Source: Hanleya hanleyi (Eukaryota > Mollusca > Polyplacophora > Lepidopleurida > Hanleyidae). Taken from it: 64,000 nt of DNA. Below the pieces are notes generated by a model. It was given only the letters and a program-made list of their open reading frames with translations. It did no database searches and had not been told where the DNA came from. The DNA is taken from contig JAVTVY010051652.1 in assembly GCA_036873755.1 (NCBI GenBank), positions 186,001 through 250,000 of the forward strand. The letters run 5' to 3'. Position 1 is the stretch's first letter. The number at the start of each line of letters is the position of its first letter. Below, piece after piece: positions 23,152-31,927 of the stretch. The position numbers and the translations under genes were made by a program.

Positions 23152-23433
23152 TTAAGAGTCAATTGTTCTATGAGTAGGAGAGTGACAATAAGATAGATCG
23201 ATCTTCAACGTAATTATTTGATTCATGGACACTGATATAATTAAAGTCGATACTCTCGCCTTCCGTATCGTCAGTAATATACAATTAGAATTATTAGCAG
23301 GACTGTTCAACTGTATTGCATTAAAACACATGGTCTCGAATATCTCGAATCCAACCAGATAGGAGTCATTTATTATTCTGAAATCTGCTCCAGTATCAAT
23401 TATAGCCTCATCAGAAACTGTAATTGATTTCAA
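23152..23433 (-). pseudogene. retropepsin-like protease fragment of an LTR retrotransposon
   Basis: The minus-strand frame opens with VSDEAIIDTGADFRIIND: the DTGA active-site motif of retroviral-type aspartic proteases, which cleave the Gag-Pol precursor, followed by the usual 'I+' strand residues. About 93 codons remain to a stop at 23152. No RT or Gag text is readable on either side, so it is an isolated fragment. A DTGA motif plus a short match is modest evidence; a chance match is possible but less likely given the residues around it. Confidence 0.55.
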
Positions 23434-23764
23434 AGATTCCTGATGACTGCAGGAGAAACGGACGTGCCAATAATTTCATGGTATTGGGTGTATGGTGTGC
23501 AGGATATACGAGAATACATCGATAGACTACAAAAACAATTAGGATTATGTGACATGTACGGAGTTACTGTGTGAAGGTGTGACAGTAAATCTATGTCACT
23601 GCAATTTTCGGCAATAGTTAACAAAAGTAAAAAACAAATTTTATAACACTTGTGTCTATAACAGCTTGCTAACCGTGCAATTATTGCGTGTTTTAGCACA
23701 GTTGTGTGCCAAGTGCAGGTGTTCATTGGGAGATTCTATTTTACCTGAGAGAGGAAGGGATCGT
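23434..23764. other. internal sequence of a TTAA transposon derivative
   Basis: From about 23670 the text AACCGTGCAATTATTGCGTG, GCAGGTGTTCATTGGGAGAT resembles the internal part of the transposon at 28291-30184 (about 28898-29010), suggesting the derivative starts here or earlier. Its left end could not be found. Confidence 0.45.
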
Positions 23765-24284
23765 CTGATTCATACGATCGAATAAACACACAAATAATTT
23801 ACAAGATGGAATTTCTTTCTCAAGTTTAACTGCTGTTTTCATCGTGAAATTGATTAACAAAGCGACACAAATAGACCTAATCCCAAGTATAATCCACAGA
23901 GACTGGCTCAGCTGACAGACTAACTCTCCATTTGAGAGACTACAGAAACTCGCCCACTAACATTGGCAAGATGTCAACCGAGACGAGAGCATCGTGCCAA
24001 CATCAATGGACGAGTTTTTTTCAATAAAGGGGAGAAAGGTTGTCAAATTTTAAAATATGTTTTCAACCTTTCATATAATCTTTGTTGATAATCAATTTAA
24101 GTAGTGCAATAGAATAGAAATAATGTTTCCATAGGTGTGCTCAATGGTTATTTTACGCACAGTTTAGTGTGGGAAAGTTGATAAATTTTAGGGCGCGGGC
24201 TTCGCCCTTGCTCTAAAATATAAATTTTCTCACACGAACTGTGCGTAAAATAACCATTGAGCACGCGTATGAAAACATTATTTC
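23765..24284. mobile_element. right end of a TTAA transposon derivative
   Basis: Matches the terminal region of the element at 28291-30184: GATCGAATAAAC, ACAAGATGGAATTTC, ACGAGTTTTTTTCAA, TTGTTGATAATCAATTT and AGTGCAATAGAATAGAAATA. The end is a 168 bp palindrome (24117-24284) from GAAATAATGTTTCCATAGG to its inverse, with a GGGCTTCGCCC centre, and is followed by TTAA at 24285-24288. Compared with the longer copy the middle 0.7 kb is missing, so it is a non-autonomous derivative. Confidence 0.75.
24117..24284. repeat. terminal palindrome of the TTAA transposon derivative
   Basis: Left arm starts GAAATAATGTTTCCATAGG, right arm ends ATGAAAACATTATTTC; most of the roughly 75-base arms pair, including CAATGGTTATTTTACGCACA against TGTGCGTAAAATAACCATTG. 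Confidence 0.85.
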
Positions 24285-24604
24285 TTAAATAAACACAGAA
24301 GTGTTTGTATGTTTTAATCAGCTTATGTGCCGGTTGTCCTAGCTTCCCAGGAGAGTAACCTGTAAAGTGATTGGTGAATGAGTGGAACGCCTTAATACAA
24401 GAAAATCATGTGGCGGTTGGCTCATTCCACTTGATTAAAAAAGGTCGCCAATCTAACTCGGAAAGATAGTGGGGAACGCTTACAGCAGACTATTAATGTA
24501 CAACGAAACAAGTGAGTTCCTGCCCGAAAAGCTTACATGATGACAATTAAATGTATATGGGCTGGAGTTCAATTCCAAAGGGATCGTTACAATTGCCCCG
24601 TGAC

Positions 24605-24690
24605 ATATTCATATATTCATATGTAAATTCATTCATATGAATATTCATATGTAAATATTACTATTCATATGTAAATACTACTATTACCAG
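24605..24690 (+). repeat. scrambled tandem duplication at the 5' junction of PLE-A copy 2
   Basis: ATTCATATGTAAATA-type units begin near 24607, 24616, 24643 and 24662 and run into the intact element text TACTATTACCAGGTGCTGG. Copy 1 has this unit once. The duplication is therefore specific to this insertion's 5' end. Confidence 0.75.
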
Positions 24691-25937
24691 GTGCTGGTTA
24701 AAGAATTGAGTGTAGACATATCTTCATCAAATACGTCTACTTACTCCCAAACTGCATTTACTCTGGAAGATTTATTTAACAATCACAAAAAGTTTCTCGG
24801 GGAAAGAGGTATTTGTCTTCCAACCAATCATACCAAAACTATACTGGACTCCCAAAATGCATAAATCACCATACAAAGCTAGATTCATAGCTGGTTCTAG
24901 AAGCTGCACCACCAAGCTTCTTTCAACCCTATTGACGAGGGCCCTTCAGGAGGTAAAAGCATTTTGGGAAAGGTATTGCGCCACTATTTCTAAGAACTCT
25001 GGCGTTGAATGTATGTGGATAATGAAAAACACAAAATGTCTTACGGAAGAACTGGATGCTAAGGTCACATACCATACAGACATGTATCCACATGGGATTT
25101 CTCGACTCTCTATACTACAATCCCTCATCAGGACCTTATTGACCGTCTAAGTTCATTACTATCTGTGTTCAAGAAAACTGATCGCCTATATATTAATCTC
25201 GGAAGCCATAAAGCCTTCTTTAGCTCTACTACATACAAGAGATATCATTCATGGGATGTTTCTTTGTTCATGGAGTTGCTTGAATTTCTCATTAAAAATA
25301 TCTATGTGAAATTTGGCAACACAATATATCCGCAGCATATAAGTATTCCAATGGGTACTAAGTGTGCACCCCTGTTGGCTGACCTGTATCTGTTCTCTTA
25401 TGAATATGACTATATGCAGGCGCTTTCAAAAACCGATCCATTCAAAGCCCGTTCCTTCTCATTCACCAAACGCTATATAGACGATCTTCTCGCTGTGGAT
25501 AATCGCTATATAAATGACGCAGTGAAGGATATATATCCACCTTCACTGGATTTGAAGGAAACTACAGATAGCCCTACAGGCACATCTATTTAGATCTATA
25601 TCTCTATAAAAATGAAGCGGGCATTCTCTCTCGTTGACTTTATGACAAAAGAGATGATTACAATTTCGACATCGTAAACTATCCCTTTCTGGACAGTAAT
25701 ATTCCAGTGGGACCTGCATATGGCGTATACATATCTCGCTTAGTAGCATTTGCTAGATCCTGTGCTAAATGTGACGATTTTAATCAACGTCACAAAACAT
25801 TGTTGCAGAAACTTATAAAACAGGGCTATTCCACCAAGCGCCTCCACTCAAAGTTTCTCAAATTTGGCGATACATATCGCATGCTGATAGCAAAATACGA
25901 ACGTAGCGTGCAAGATCTATGGCGCTACGTTTCGTAA
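24665..25937 (+). pseudogene. PLE-A reverse transcriptase, copy 2 (5'-truncated)
   Basis: Frames 24857-25150, 25165-25593 and 25707-25937 read the same protein as copy 1 from the LVKELSVD block onwards: MHKSPYKARFIAGSRSC, IPMGTKCAPLLADLYLFSY, catalytic YIDD at 25474-25485, GVYISRLVAFARSC, KLIKQGY, and the final LWRYVS with a stop at 25937. Frameshifts near 25150 and 25595 and a small deletion around 24825 inactivate it. Nucleotide similarity to copy 1 is high by eye, so both come from a fairly recent burst. The identical C-terminus shows that the family's RT ends here without a downstream GIY-YIG domain. Confidence 0.88.
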
Positions 25938-25940
25938 CTT

Positions 25941-26047
25941 GTGTCTAATTCCGCTTAACCCGGGGCTAGGGGCCGTATGAACCCATGTACTTCAAGATCC
26001 TCAATGTACTCATATGAACAGTCACAATCAAAGCGTGACTGAGATAC
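25941..26047 (+). ncRNA. conserved RNA block (reference copy, PLE-A copy 2)
   Basis: Three helices can be drawn. Closing stem: GUGUCU 25941-25946 with AGAUAC 26042-26047. Hairpin 1: GUAUGA 25975-25980 with UCAUAU 26010-26015, in other copies extended by CCAUG/CAUGG. Hairpin 2: CAGUCAC 26019-26025 with GUGACUG 26035-26041 around the loop AAUCAAAGC. GCUU at 25953-25956 can pair with AAGC 26031-26034 of that loop, giving a pseudoknot. Conserved single-stranded text includes UAAUUC, GGGGCUAGGGGCC and GAACAG. The block recurs at least 12 times in the window in two repeat families. Function unknown; it could be a ribozyme, an RT recognition site or a translation element. Confidence 0.6.
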
Positions 26048-26336
26048 ATCATTCTTTAGATGACGACGTTACAACGAATATTATGGATTAAGAATACTGA
26101 TCAGCGATACGGATTTGATATTTTGGAACATCATGATGTCTTGCCGGCATCATTGAAAACTGTTGACCGCTTCTCTCTTGCAGGAAACAAGCCTATGTTT
26201 ATGTATACTACGATTGTCTTTTTGAATTTGGTGCTAATATTGTTATATGGAATATGGAATAGGTCTTTGGATTATGGACGCGGATATTCTCTAATGGACG
26301 ACGGCTGAATTATGAATGACGGACCAGACGCTTGTA
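26048..26336 (+). mobile_element. 3' tail of PLE-A copy 2
   Basis: Runs from ATTCTTTAGATGACGACG to GACGGACCAGACGCTTGTAA, the family 3' end. It contains an 82-codon frame (26060-26308) whose middle, FLNLVLILLYGIWN, is hydrophobic enough for one membrane segment, and a polypyrimidine-AG stretch CGCTTCTCTCTTGCAGG that looks like a 3' splice site. Whether the frame is translated is unknown. Confidence 0.85.
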
Positions 26337-26696
26337 ATACACTTGATGGAGATTGATGCTTTATTACCATAAAAATGAAGACCTAGGCATTTGCATAGGT
26401 GTATACTGGTGCACGGGCATGGTGTTATTTAGAGCCAAACATCACAACTTTTACAGGGAGGTACGTGATTGTGCAGAAAAGCAGCCATATGTATACATCT
26501 TAAGATTACATGAAGATCCATAGGTTACAGCAAGGTAGTGTGCATCAGATTTGAGTGCATTCCAAACAGTAAACTCATATGTTTGTACACTTGACAACTA
26601 CAATGCCACACCTTCATTGAAACATCACATGAACGAACTCAGTTTCATTTCTTAATGACGTAACCCATAGTACCAACTGAACATTTGTATTAAAAT

Positions 26697-26840
26697 ATAA
26701 ACACTCGTTATATTGCGTATAGAGGCGCTATAACGGGATACTAGCGTTCTTTTTCGCGTTATAGCGGCTGCGTATGTCGTTATAATAATGCTGTTATCCC
26801 TTTATAACGACTGATAGTATCTCGTTGGGCGAGTGTTTAT
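26697..26840. repeat. 144 bp fold-back repeat with iterated CGTTATA-type motifs
   Basis: ATAAACACTCG at 26697-26707 is repeated inverted as CGAGTGTTTAT at 26830-26840. Between them CGTTATA or its inverse occurs about six times. It could be a small MITE, but no flanking target duplication was read. Confidence 0.55.
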
Positions 26841-27174
26841 CTTGTTATAATGTCTTAGTGTCTCGTGCATTGCAATTATATTAACCCCGGACAATACACA
26901 GAGTGTATTATCCAAAGCAATAACGGCGATGCCCGATAGACCGAACACTCAGGCTTAAATGATTTGGAGGATACATTCACAGGTTAGCATTTTCCACGGG
27001 ATTGACGCAGACGGATACTGGCATAATGGCATAATCAGGCGAAATGAAATCGCGTAGCCATATATCACAGTCCAACATACTAAATTGCATGTGGACTTGG
27101 AATTTCCCAGACGCATGCGATATAAAGAGGTGTTGATATATGTCCCGTTGAGGAGATAATCCTTTACGACGTGC

Positions 27175-27222
27175 GTAGGCATTTATTACACAGTACGGGA
27201 GTACTGTGTAATAAATGCCTAC
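27175..27222. repeat. perfect 22 bp inverted repeat with a 4-base centre
   Basis: GTAGGCATTTATTACACAGT then AC (27175-27196), centre GGGA, then the exact inverse (27201-27222). No T-run follows either arm, and no gene is adjacent, so a bacterial-type terminator reading does not apply. Confidence 0.95.
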
Positions 27223-27789
27223 TGACATCTATGTTTATTGGATCAGTATAGACGAAATAAAGATTCAAACTCGGCATACATGTAATATTTTAAATTACAA
27301 TTATCTAATTATTATAATCACATTGGATACAAATATTAAAGGGATGAAAATATAGACATGAACACAAATTAGATTAAGAGTCAACTATACAATAGAACAA
27401 ATGAAGGAAACGGAATTCGCCTTGAAGAAATGTGACTCGAAGCTGCGACGCTGAACATCTTACCGTTCCATTGTATACTGCTTTCGCCATATACCTTAGC
27501 TGCAGCGCTATTGAGGAAGCGATGCAAGATCTCTTTTGGGGCATTCTTATATCCTTGTGCCTGTACACACGGACAATTCACCTGGGGAATTTTTAACGGC
27601 TAAGAATGTCCCCTCAAATACAACTGTCCACCGTCATTGAATAGTAGAAATCTCTTCATTAGCACGAATTTACTCAGAAGACTAAAATAATAAGTTACGG
27701 CTGCTCTAGGACAGAATTTCTAACAATAGGACAAAATTCCTATCGATCCGTCCTCTGGTGCCGAGTGTTCACCAGGCATTAATAACCAA

Positions 27790-28286
27790 CGACAATCTAA
27801 GCCTCCACACCGGTGCTTCAAGTTGTACGATCAAATGTCTGATCACCCTGATGACAAAGTCTCATTTATCGCCTTACCTAATTGATGAACTCGATATATT
27901 AATGCCAGAAGTCATAAAAACATTCTTCGGTTCGGAAGGACAGGGATGTTTTGTCCATAAGGTTGCTTGACTTTCTAATTGAGAATATAATATTAAGTTG
28001 GTAGAACTAACAACATATAGGTATATCTATGGGCATTGCGAACTTCATTCAGGATATATCTGTTCTATAATGAATATGTCTATATAAATTGCAAAAGGTG
28101 CTAATTTGACAAAACGCTATATAGACGATATTCTTATTTTGGAGAACCACTGTACAGGTGACGACGTGAAAGTTTTATATCCAGTCTCTCTGCATTTAAA
28201 GGAAACGGCCGATGTATCTCTGAAAGGGCTTACTCCCAAGTCGAATCTTTGATAAGATAAATGATTACAATTTTGATATGATCAAC
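27790..28286 (+). pseudogene. PLE-A reverse transcriptase, copy 5, upstream half
   Basis: Diverged PLE-A text: GASSCTIKCLITLM (copy 1: GSRSCATKLLSTLL), then LLDFLIENIILSW, HIGISMGI.NFIQD in place of the GTNCAPLLAD block, and the catalytic YIDD intact at 28118-28129 followed by LILEN. Many frameshifts and a lost GTNCAP motif show an old, dead copy. It stops at 28286 because a transposon is inserted; the rest continues at 30189. Confidence 0.75.
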
Positions 28287-28290
28287 TTAA

Positions 28291-28446
28291 GAAATAATGT
28301 TTTCATAGGCATGTTAATGGTTATTTACGCACGGTTAGTGTGGGAAATTTGATATTTTAGGGCAAGAGCGAAACCCGCGCTCTAAACTTTCCCACACTAA
28401 CCATGCGTAAAATAACCATTTAGCCCGCCTACGAAAACATTATTTC
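28291..28446. repeat. left terminal palindrome of the TTAA transposon
   Basis: GAAATAATGTTTTCATAGGC opens the arm, ACGAAAACATTATTTC closes it; the centre is AGGGCAAGAGCGAAACCCGC. Confidence 0.85.
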
Positions 28447-29118
28447 TGTTCTATTGCACTACTCAAATTGATTATCAACAAAGATTACAATGAAAGGTTG
28501 AAACATATTTTAAACTTTGACAACCTACCTTCCCCCCATTTTTGAAAAAAACTCGTCCACTGATGTTGGGACGATGCTCCCGTCTCGATTGTTGGGAAAT
28601 CACGTGGATACATGCCTATTTGTGACGCTTTGTTAATGAATTTCCCCATGGAAACAAGTTAAGCTTGAGAAGGAAATTTCATCTTGTAATTTATTTGTTT
28701 GTTTTATTCGATTGTTACTTGTATGAAAGCAGACGTCTCTTTCCTCATCCGACTTGTGATATGGAATCTCCTAACTTGGCACATGTACATTTCACATAAC
28801 CGTGGTAAATCGTGTAATAATTGCACGGTTAGCTCGATGTTATTGACACAAATGTTATGGAATATCCATTCTATAACACATACACCTATTACACACTGAT
28901 AACCATGCAATTATTACACGATTTAACACGGTTAAGAACTTTGTGACGTATGAAATCTACACCCGTGATCTTGACACGCACAGGTGTTCACTCGGGAGAA
29001 TCCATTTCACAGGACGGGTGATAAATTGCAGGACAAATTCTCGTCTGTCTGTACATTCGAATAAACAAATAGAATAGATACCCTGCAAGTAGGAACTTAG
29101 TTTATTTTAAAGGCAGAA

Positions 29119-29298
29119 AATGTATAATCGCAGATATTTACACACCAATTGGGACATACGAGTGTACACAATAAGAAACAGATCAACAGGAGAAAGAAGA
29201 CGTGCTTTCAGATATGAATTATCTAGAGAAGCGGAGATCGAAAAGTTCATGAGAGACGCAGATGATGAATCTCTTCTTGCCGACACAACACGAGTGTG
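29119..29298 (+). CDS. short frame inside the TTAA transposon, possible transposase remnant
   Basis: Starts MYNRRYLHTNWD and runs about 59 codons to a TGA, with a charged part SREAEIEKFMRDADDESLLA. This resembles in style the acidic N-terminal stretch of some TTAA-targeting transposases, but the match is too weak to name. The derivative at 23.7-24.3 kb lacks the region, fitting a transposase gene that was lost in the short form. Confidence 0.3.
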
Positions 29299-29560
29299 AT
29301 CAGCTGAACAAAGGTAGATTTTTCTCCGCTGACGATGAAAAATTAAGAGATCTGGCTAACAAACGAAATGAGTCAGGGACCGACAGGCAAACGAAATAGG
29401 AAATATGGATATTTAAAGGTATCAAATTCGTTTTATAATATAATCAAGTCTTATAAACAAATACATCTAAAGATTACCCGTTACATCAACCATTGTTTGA
29501 GATCAACAACTGCCACGGTTCTGCTTGAGGCGAGTGTGTCTATCATTGATGTGATGTCCG

Positions 29561-29773
29561 TTACAGGCCACATAAATTACAAAAGACATCAAATGTTTGT
29601 AATTTCACATCTGTTCCACAGTCATGACATCTTGGCGGTTTTTCCAAAATGCCAATGTTTCCAATAGCACGGCGAACATAAATTTCCTTCTTAGTTAAAT
29701 AAATACTGGCAACATTTTCATTGAGAAAAAGCTGTAAATTAATATTTATTAAAGACGTAAATTTCTGTCTCAA
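29561..29773 (-). CDS. short CxxC...CxxC frame inside the TTAA transposon
   Basis: On the minus strand, 70 codons ending in RCHDCGTDVKLQTFDVFCNL then CGL and a stop; the four cysteines are spaced like a zinc ribbon. Zinc ribbons of this kind occur at the ends of several transposases, but the rest of a transposase is not visible. It may be a decayed exon or chance. Confidence 0.3.
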   Translation of the reverse strand: MRQKFTSLININLQLFLNENVASIYLTKKEIYVRRAIGNIGILEKPPRCHDCGTDVKLQTFDVFCNLCGL

Positions 29774-30017
29774 GTTTAACTGTTAGTTCCATCGTGATTG
29801 ATTAAGAATGCCACATAAATAGGCTTGTATGCATGTATGTTTCACTGTACCCCCTTCTGAGAGACCACATAAACTCGTCCATTGATATTGACACGTGCCA
29901 AATGAGGCGAACGGCACATTTCAACAAAGGAAAGAAAGGTTATGAACGTTTACCATATTTTTTCAATCTTTCATTGTAATCTTTGGTGATAATCAATTTG
30001 AGTAGTGCAATAGAATA

Positions 30018-30184
30018 GAAATAATGTTTTCATAGGCGTGCTAAATCGTTAATTTACGCACGGTTAGTGTGGGAAAGTTTATAAATTTTAGGGCACGGGC
30101 TTCGCTCTTGCCCTAAAATATAAACTTTCCCACACTAACCGTGTGTAAATTAACGATTTAGCACGCCTATGAAAACATTATTTC
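30018..30184. repeat. right terminal palindrome of the TTAA transposon
   Basis: GAAATAATGTTTTCATAGGC to GCCTATGAAAACATTATTTC, arms nearly perfect over about 75 bases, centre GGGCACGGGCTTCGCTCTTG. Confidence 0.9.
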
Positions 30185-30188
30185 TTAA

Positions 30189-30445
30189 TTCATGGCCAAT
30201 ACAATCTAGGAAGGCCTGCTTATGGCGTATATACATATCAGAACTAGTAACATTCACTAGATCGTTTGAAAAATGTGAGTATTCAATCAACGCCGCAAAA
30301 CAGCTTTTTGAGAAAATGGTTCGACAAGGTTACACCAGCAAACGTCTTCACTCAAACTTTATCAAATTTGGTGATGATCTCACCTGTATAGCAAGATCTT
30401 TAGCGCTATGTTTCATAACTTGTGTCCAATTTCGCTTACCCCAGG
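30189..30445 (+). pseudogene. PLE-A reverse transcriptase, copy 5, downstream end
   Basis: Continues the RT interrupted at 28286: YISELVTFTRSFEKCEYSIN, KMVRQGYTSKRLHSNFIKFG, ending near 30418 with text equivalent to the LWRYVS end. Decayed; the frame runs past the family stop because of changes at the C-terminus. Confidence 0.8.
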
Positions 30446-30810
30446 GCTAGGGACGGTATGACCACCGTGTATTACAAGATCTTCATGATGAACTATCACA
30501 ATGAAAGCGTGACTGAGATACAACATACTCTAGAAAACGGTATAGAAATTCATAGACACAAAAATAGTGGTAGACACGGATTTGACGACAGTGGCCTAGA
30601 TATGGATTTGGCGGTAGAACCATCATGATGTCTGACTGGTATCATCGCAACAGTCGACAGCGTCTCTCTGGCAAGAGACTATCTCGTGTTTTTATGTTAT
30701 ATCCTCTTCGAGTGTGGTGCGATGGTGCCTTATGAATAAGGTATTTCGATTATGAAACCGGAAAGTCATATATGGACGACGACTGACTACTGAATGTAGG
30801 ATATAACGCT
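30418..30810 (+). mobile_element. RNA block and 3' tail of PLE-A copy 5
   Basis: RNA block at 30422-30527 (GTGTCCAATTTCGCTTACCC, GGGCTAGGGACGGTATGACC, AAAGCGTGACTGAGATAC), then a diverged tail with GGACGACGACTGACTACTGA and a final ATAACGCTTGTATTG. Hairpin 2 keeps five of seven pairs. Confidence 0.8.
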
Positions 30811-31756
30811 TGTATTGTTAATATATTAAAATGGGCATTCTAATATTTGTAATATGCATATGCAAGAGGACTATCATCCAAAGCTGTATCGTTAAGAACC
30901 AATGGTCAAACGTTATAGGTTATAGGTATAGGTATTCTCCGTTGAATAGATTATAGTTATTCCGTTATAGAAATGACGGGTCCCTGTCTTCCAATTTAGG
31001 GGTCCAGGTGATTCGTGGAATAATAATTCGTTTAGATCAGCCTACAAATAGACCCCAATTTGCAGAGAAATGCGCGTACCTACCAATCGATCACCTCCGC
31101 TGCAGAGTAACAATAAAGGTGGAGAAAATCTCAGAGCTATTATTAACCCCGTGATAAATGTTCGATTCACGTTAGTAATGACACCGAAACCCTTCTGAAA
31201 GAGTTCCCAGAATTCTGACTTCCAATTTCGGCAAGGCGTTTCATGCTAGAATCGCCAACAAAGGTAAAGGATTTGGACACCTAATATATTTGGACATGCA
31301 AAGAATGTTAAATCCCTTGTGTAATACCTTATTAAATCGAGGCTGTCAATTTCACTGACCTAGGCTATCAATCAGCCTTTATTCTGAATGTTGACCATCT
31401 CATCATTGGAAAGGACAGGACGCGTATAAGCGATAACATACAACAGTTGTGGGAACGGAGAACGACGTAGTCTGACTGCAACCAAGCGGATATGTGTACC
31501 TATATATGGGAAGAAGAACTTGTGCTGATTATATGATATATACGTTATGCTCAATTTGCTTTGCTTTAAATAAACTCACCAAAACGAATTATATATTTCC
31601 CCAAAACAGGTCATTCAGGCAAATAGAATTTTGTGATAATTGTGATAAACTGATAACGAGATCTGAATTTGTGTAAAATTGATTATCGCCTGTTACATAT
31701 CTCAATAATTCAAATTGCTTCGCTAAAGATTTCATGAAAGTTTTGAACTTTCGATT
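30811..31756. other. non-coding, nothing recognised
   Basis: A short duplication ATAGGTTATAGGTATAGG lies near 30914-30935. No motifs. Confidence 0.4.
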
Positions 31757-31927
31757 GCGATTTGTAGTAACAACTTGTAGCGTACATCTCATTTGCATCG
31801 TGAGAACACTGGTGCGATTTTAGTCGCATGCTACAACTCGTATGAAATAGGGCAGGTCCTATTTCATGCGATTAGTTGCATGCTACAAATCGTGGGATTC
31901 ACCAACCGAGTTGTTACTACAAATCGC
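31757..31927. repeat. 171 bp fold-back (MITE-like) repeat
   Basis: GCGATTTGTAGTAACAAC (31757-31774) and its exact inverse (31910-31927) bound the unit. A second palindrome, ATGAAATAGG with CCTATTTCAT (31842-31867), sits in the middle, and GCATGCTACAA occurs twice. No flanking duplication was certain. Confidence 0.75.

Larger units (their letters stand above)
26337..27789. other. non-coding stretch with two fold-back structures
   Basis: Apart from the structures at 26697-26840 and 27175-27222 nothing is recognised. Confidence 0.4.
28291..30184. mobile_element. 1.9 kb TTAA-flanked DNA transposon with palindromic ends
   Basis: TTAA at 28287-28290 and 30185-30188 flanks the unit, and removing it with one TTAA restores the PLE-A RT reading (DMIN to the GVYI region), which proves the insertion. 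The terminal inverted repeats start GAAATAATGTTTTCATAGGC and extend about 420 bp inward (to ATTCGATTGTT near 28714 and its counterpart near 29750). Each end is itself a palindrome of about 160 bp. TTAA targets are known for piggyBac, Kolobok and some Sola elements; the ends do not start with the CCY of piggyBac. No transposase core is readable, so the superfamily stays open. Confidence 0.85.

Noticed and set aside
25941..26050. Hammerhead ribozyme as in canonical Penelope pseudo-LTRs
   Set aside because: No CUGAUGA plus GAAA core with the required three stems is present in the shared block or tails; the observed helices have a different layout.
29119..29773. Assigning the TTAA transposon to piggyBac or Merlin from the two short frames
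   Set aside because: The acidic stretch and the CxxC pair are too short and lie on opposite strands; no DDE core is visible.
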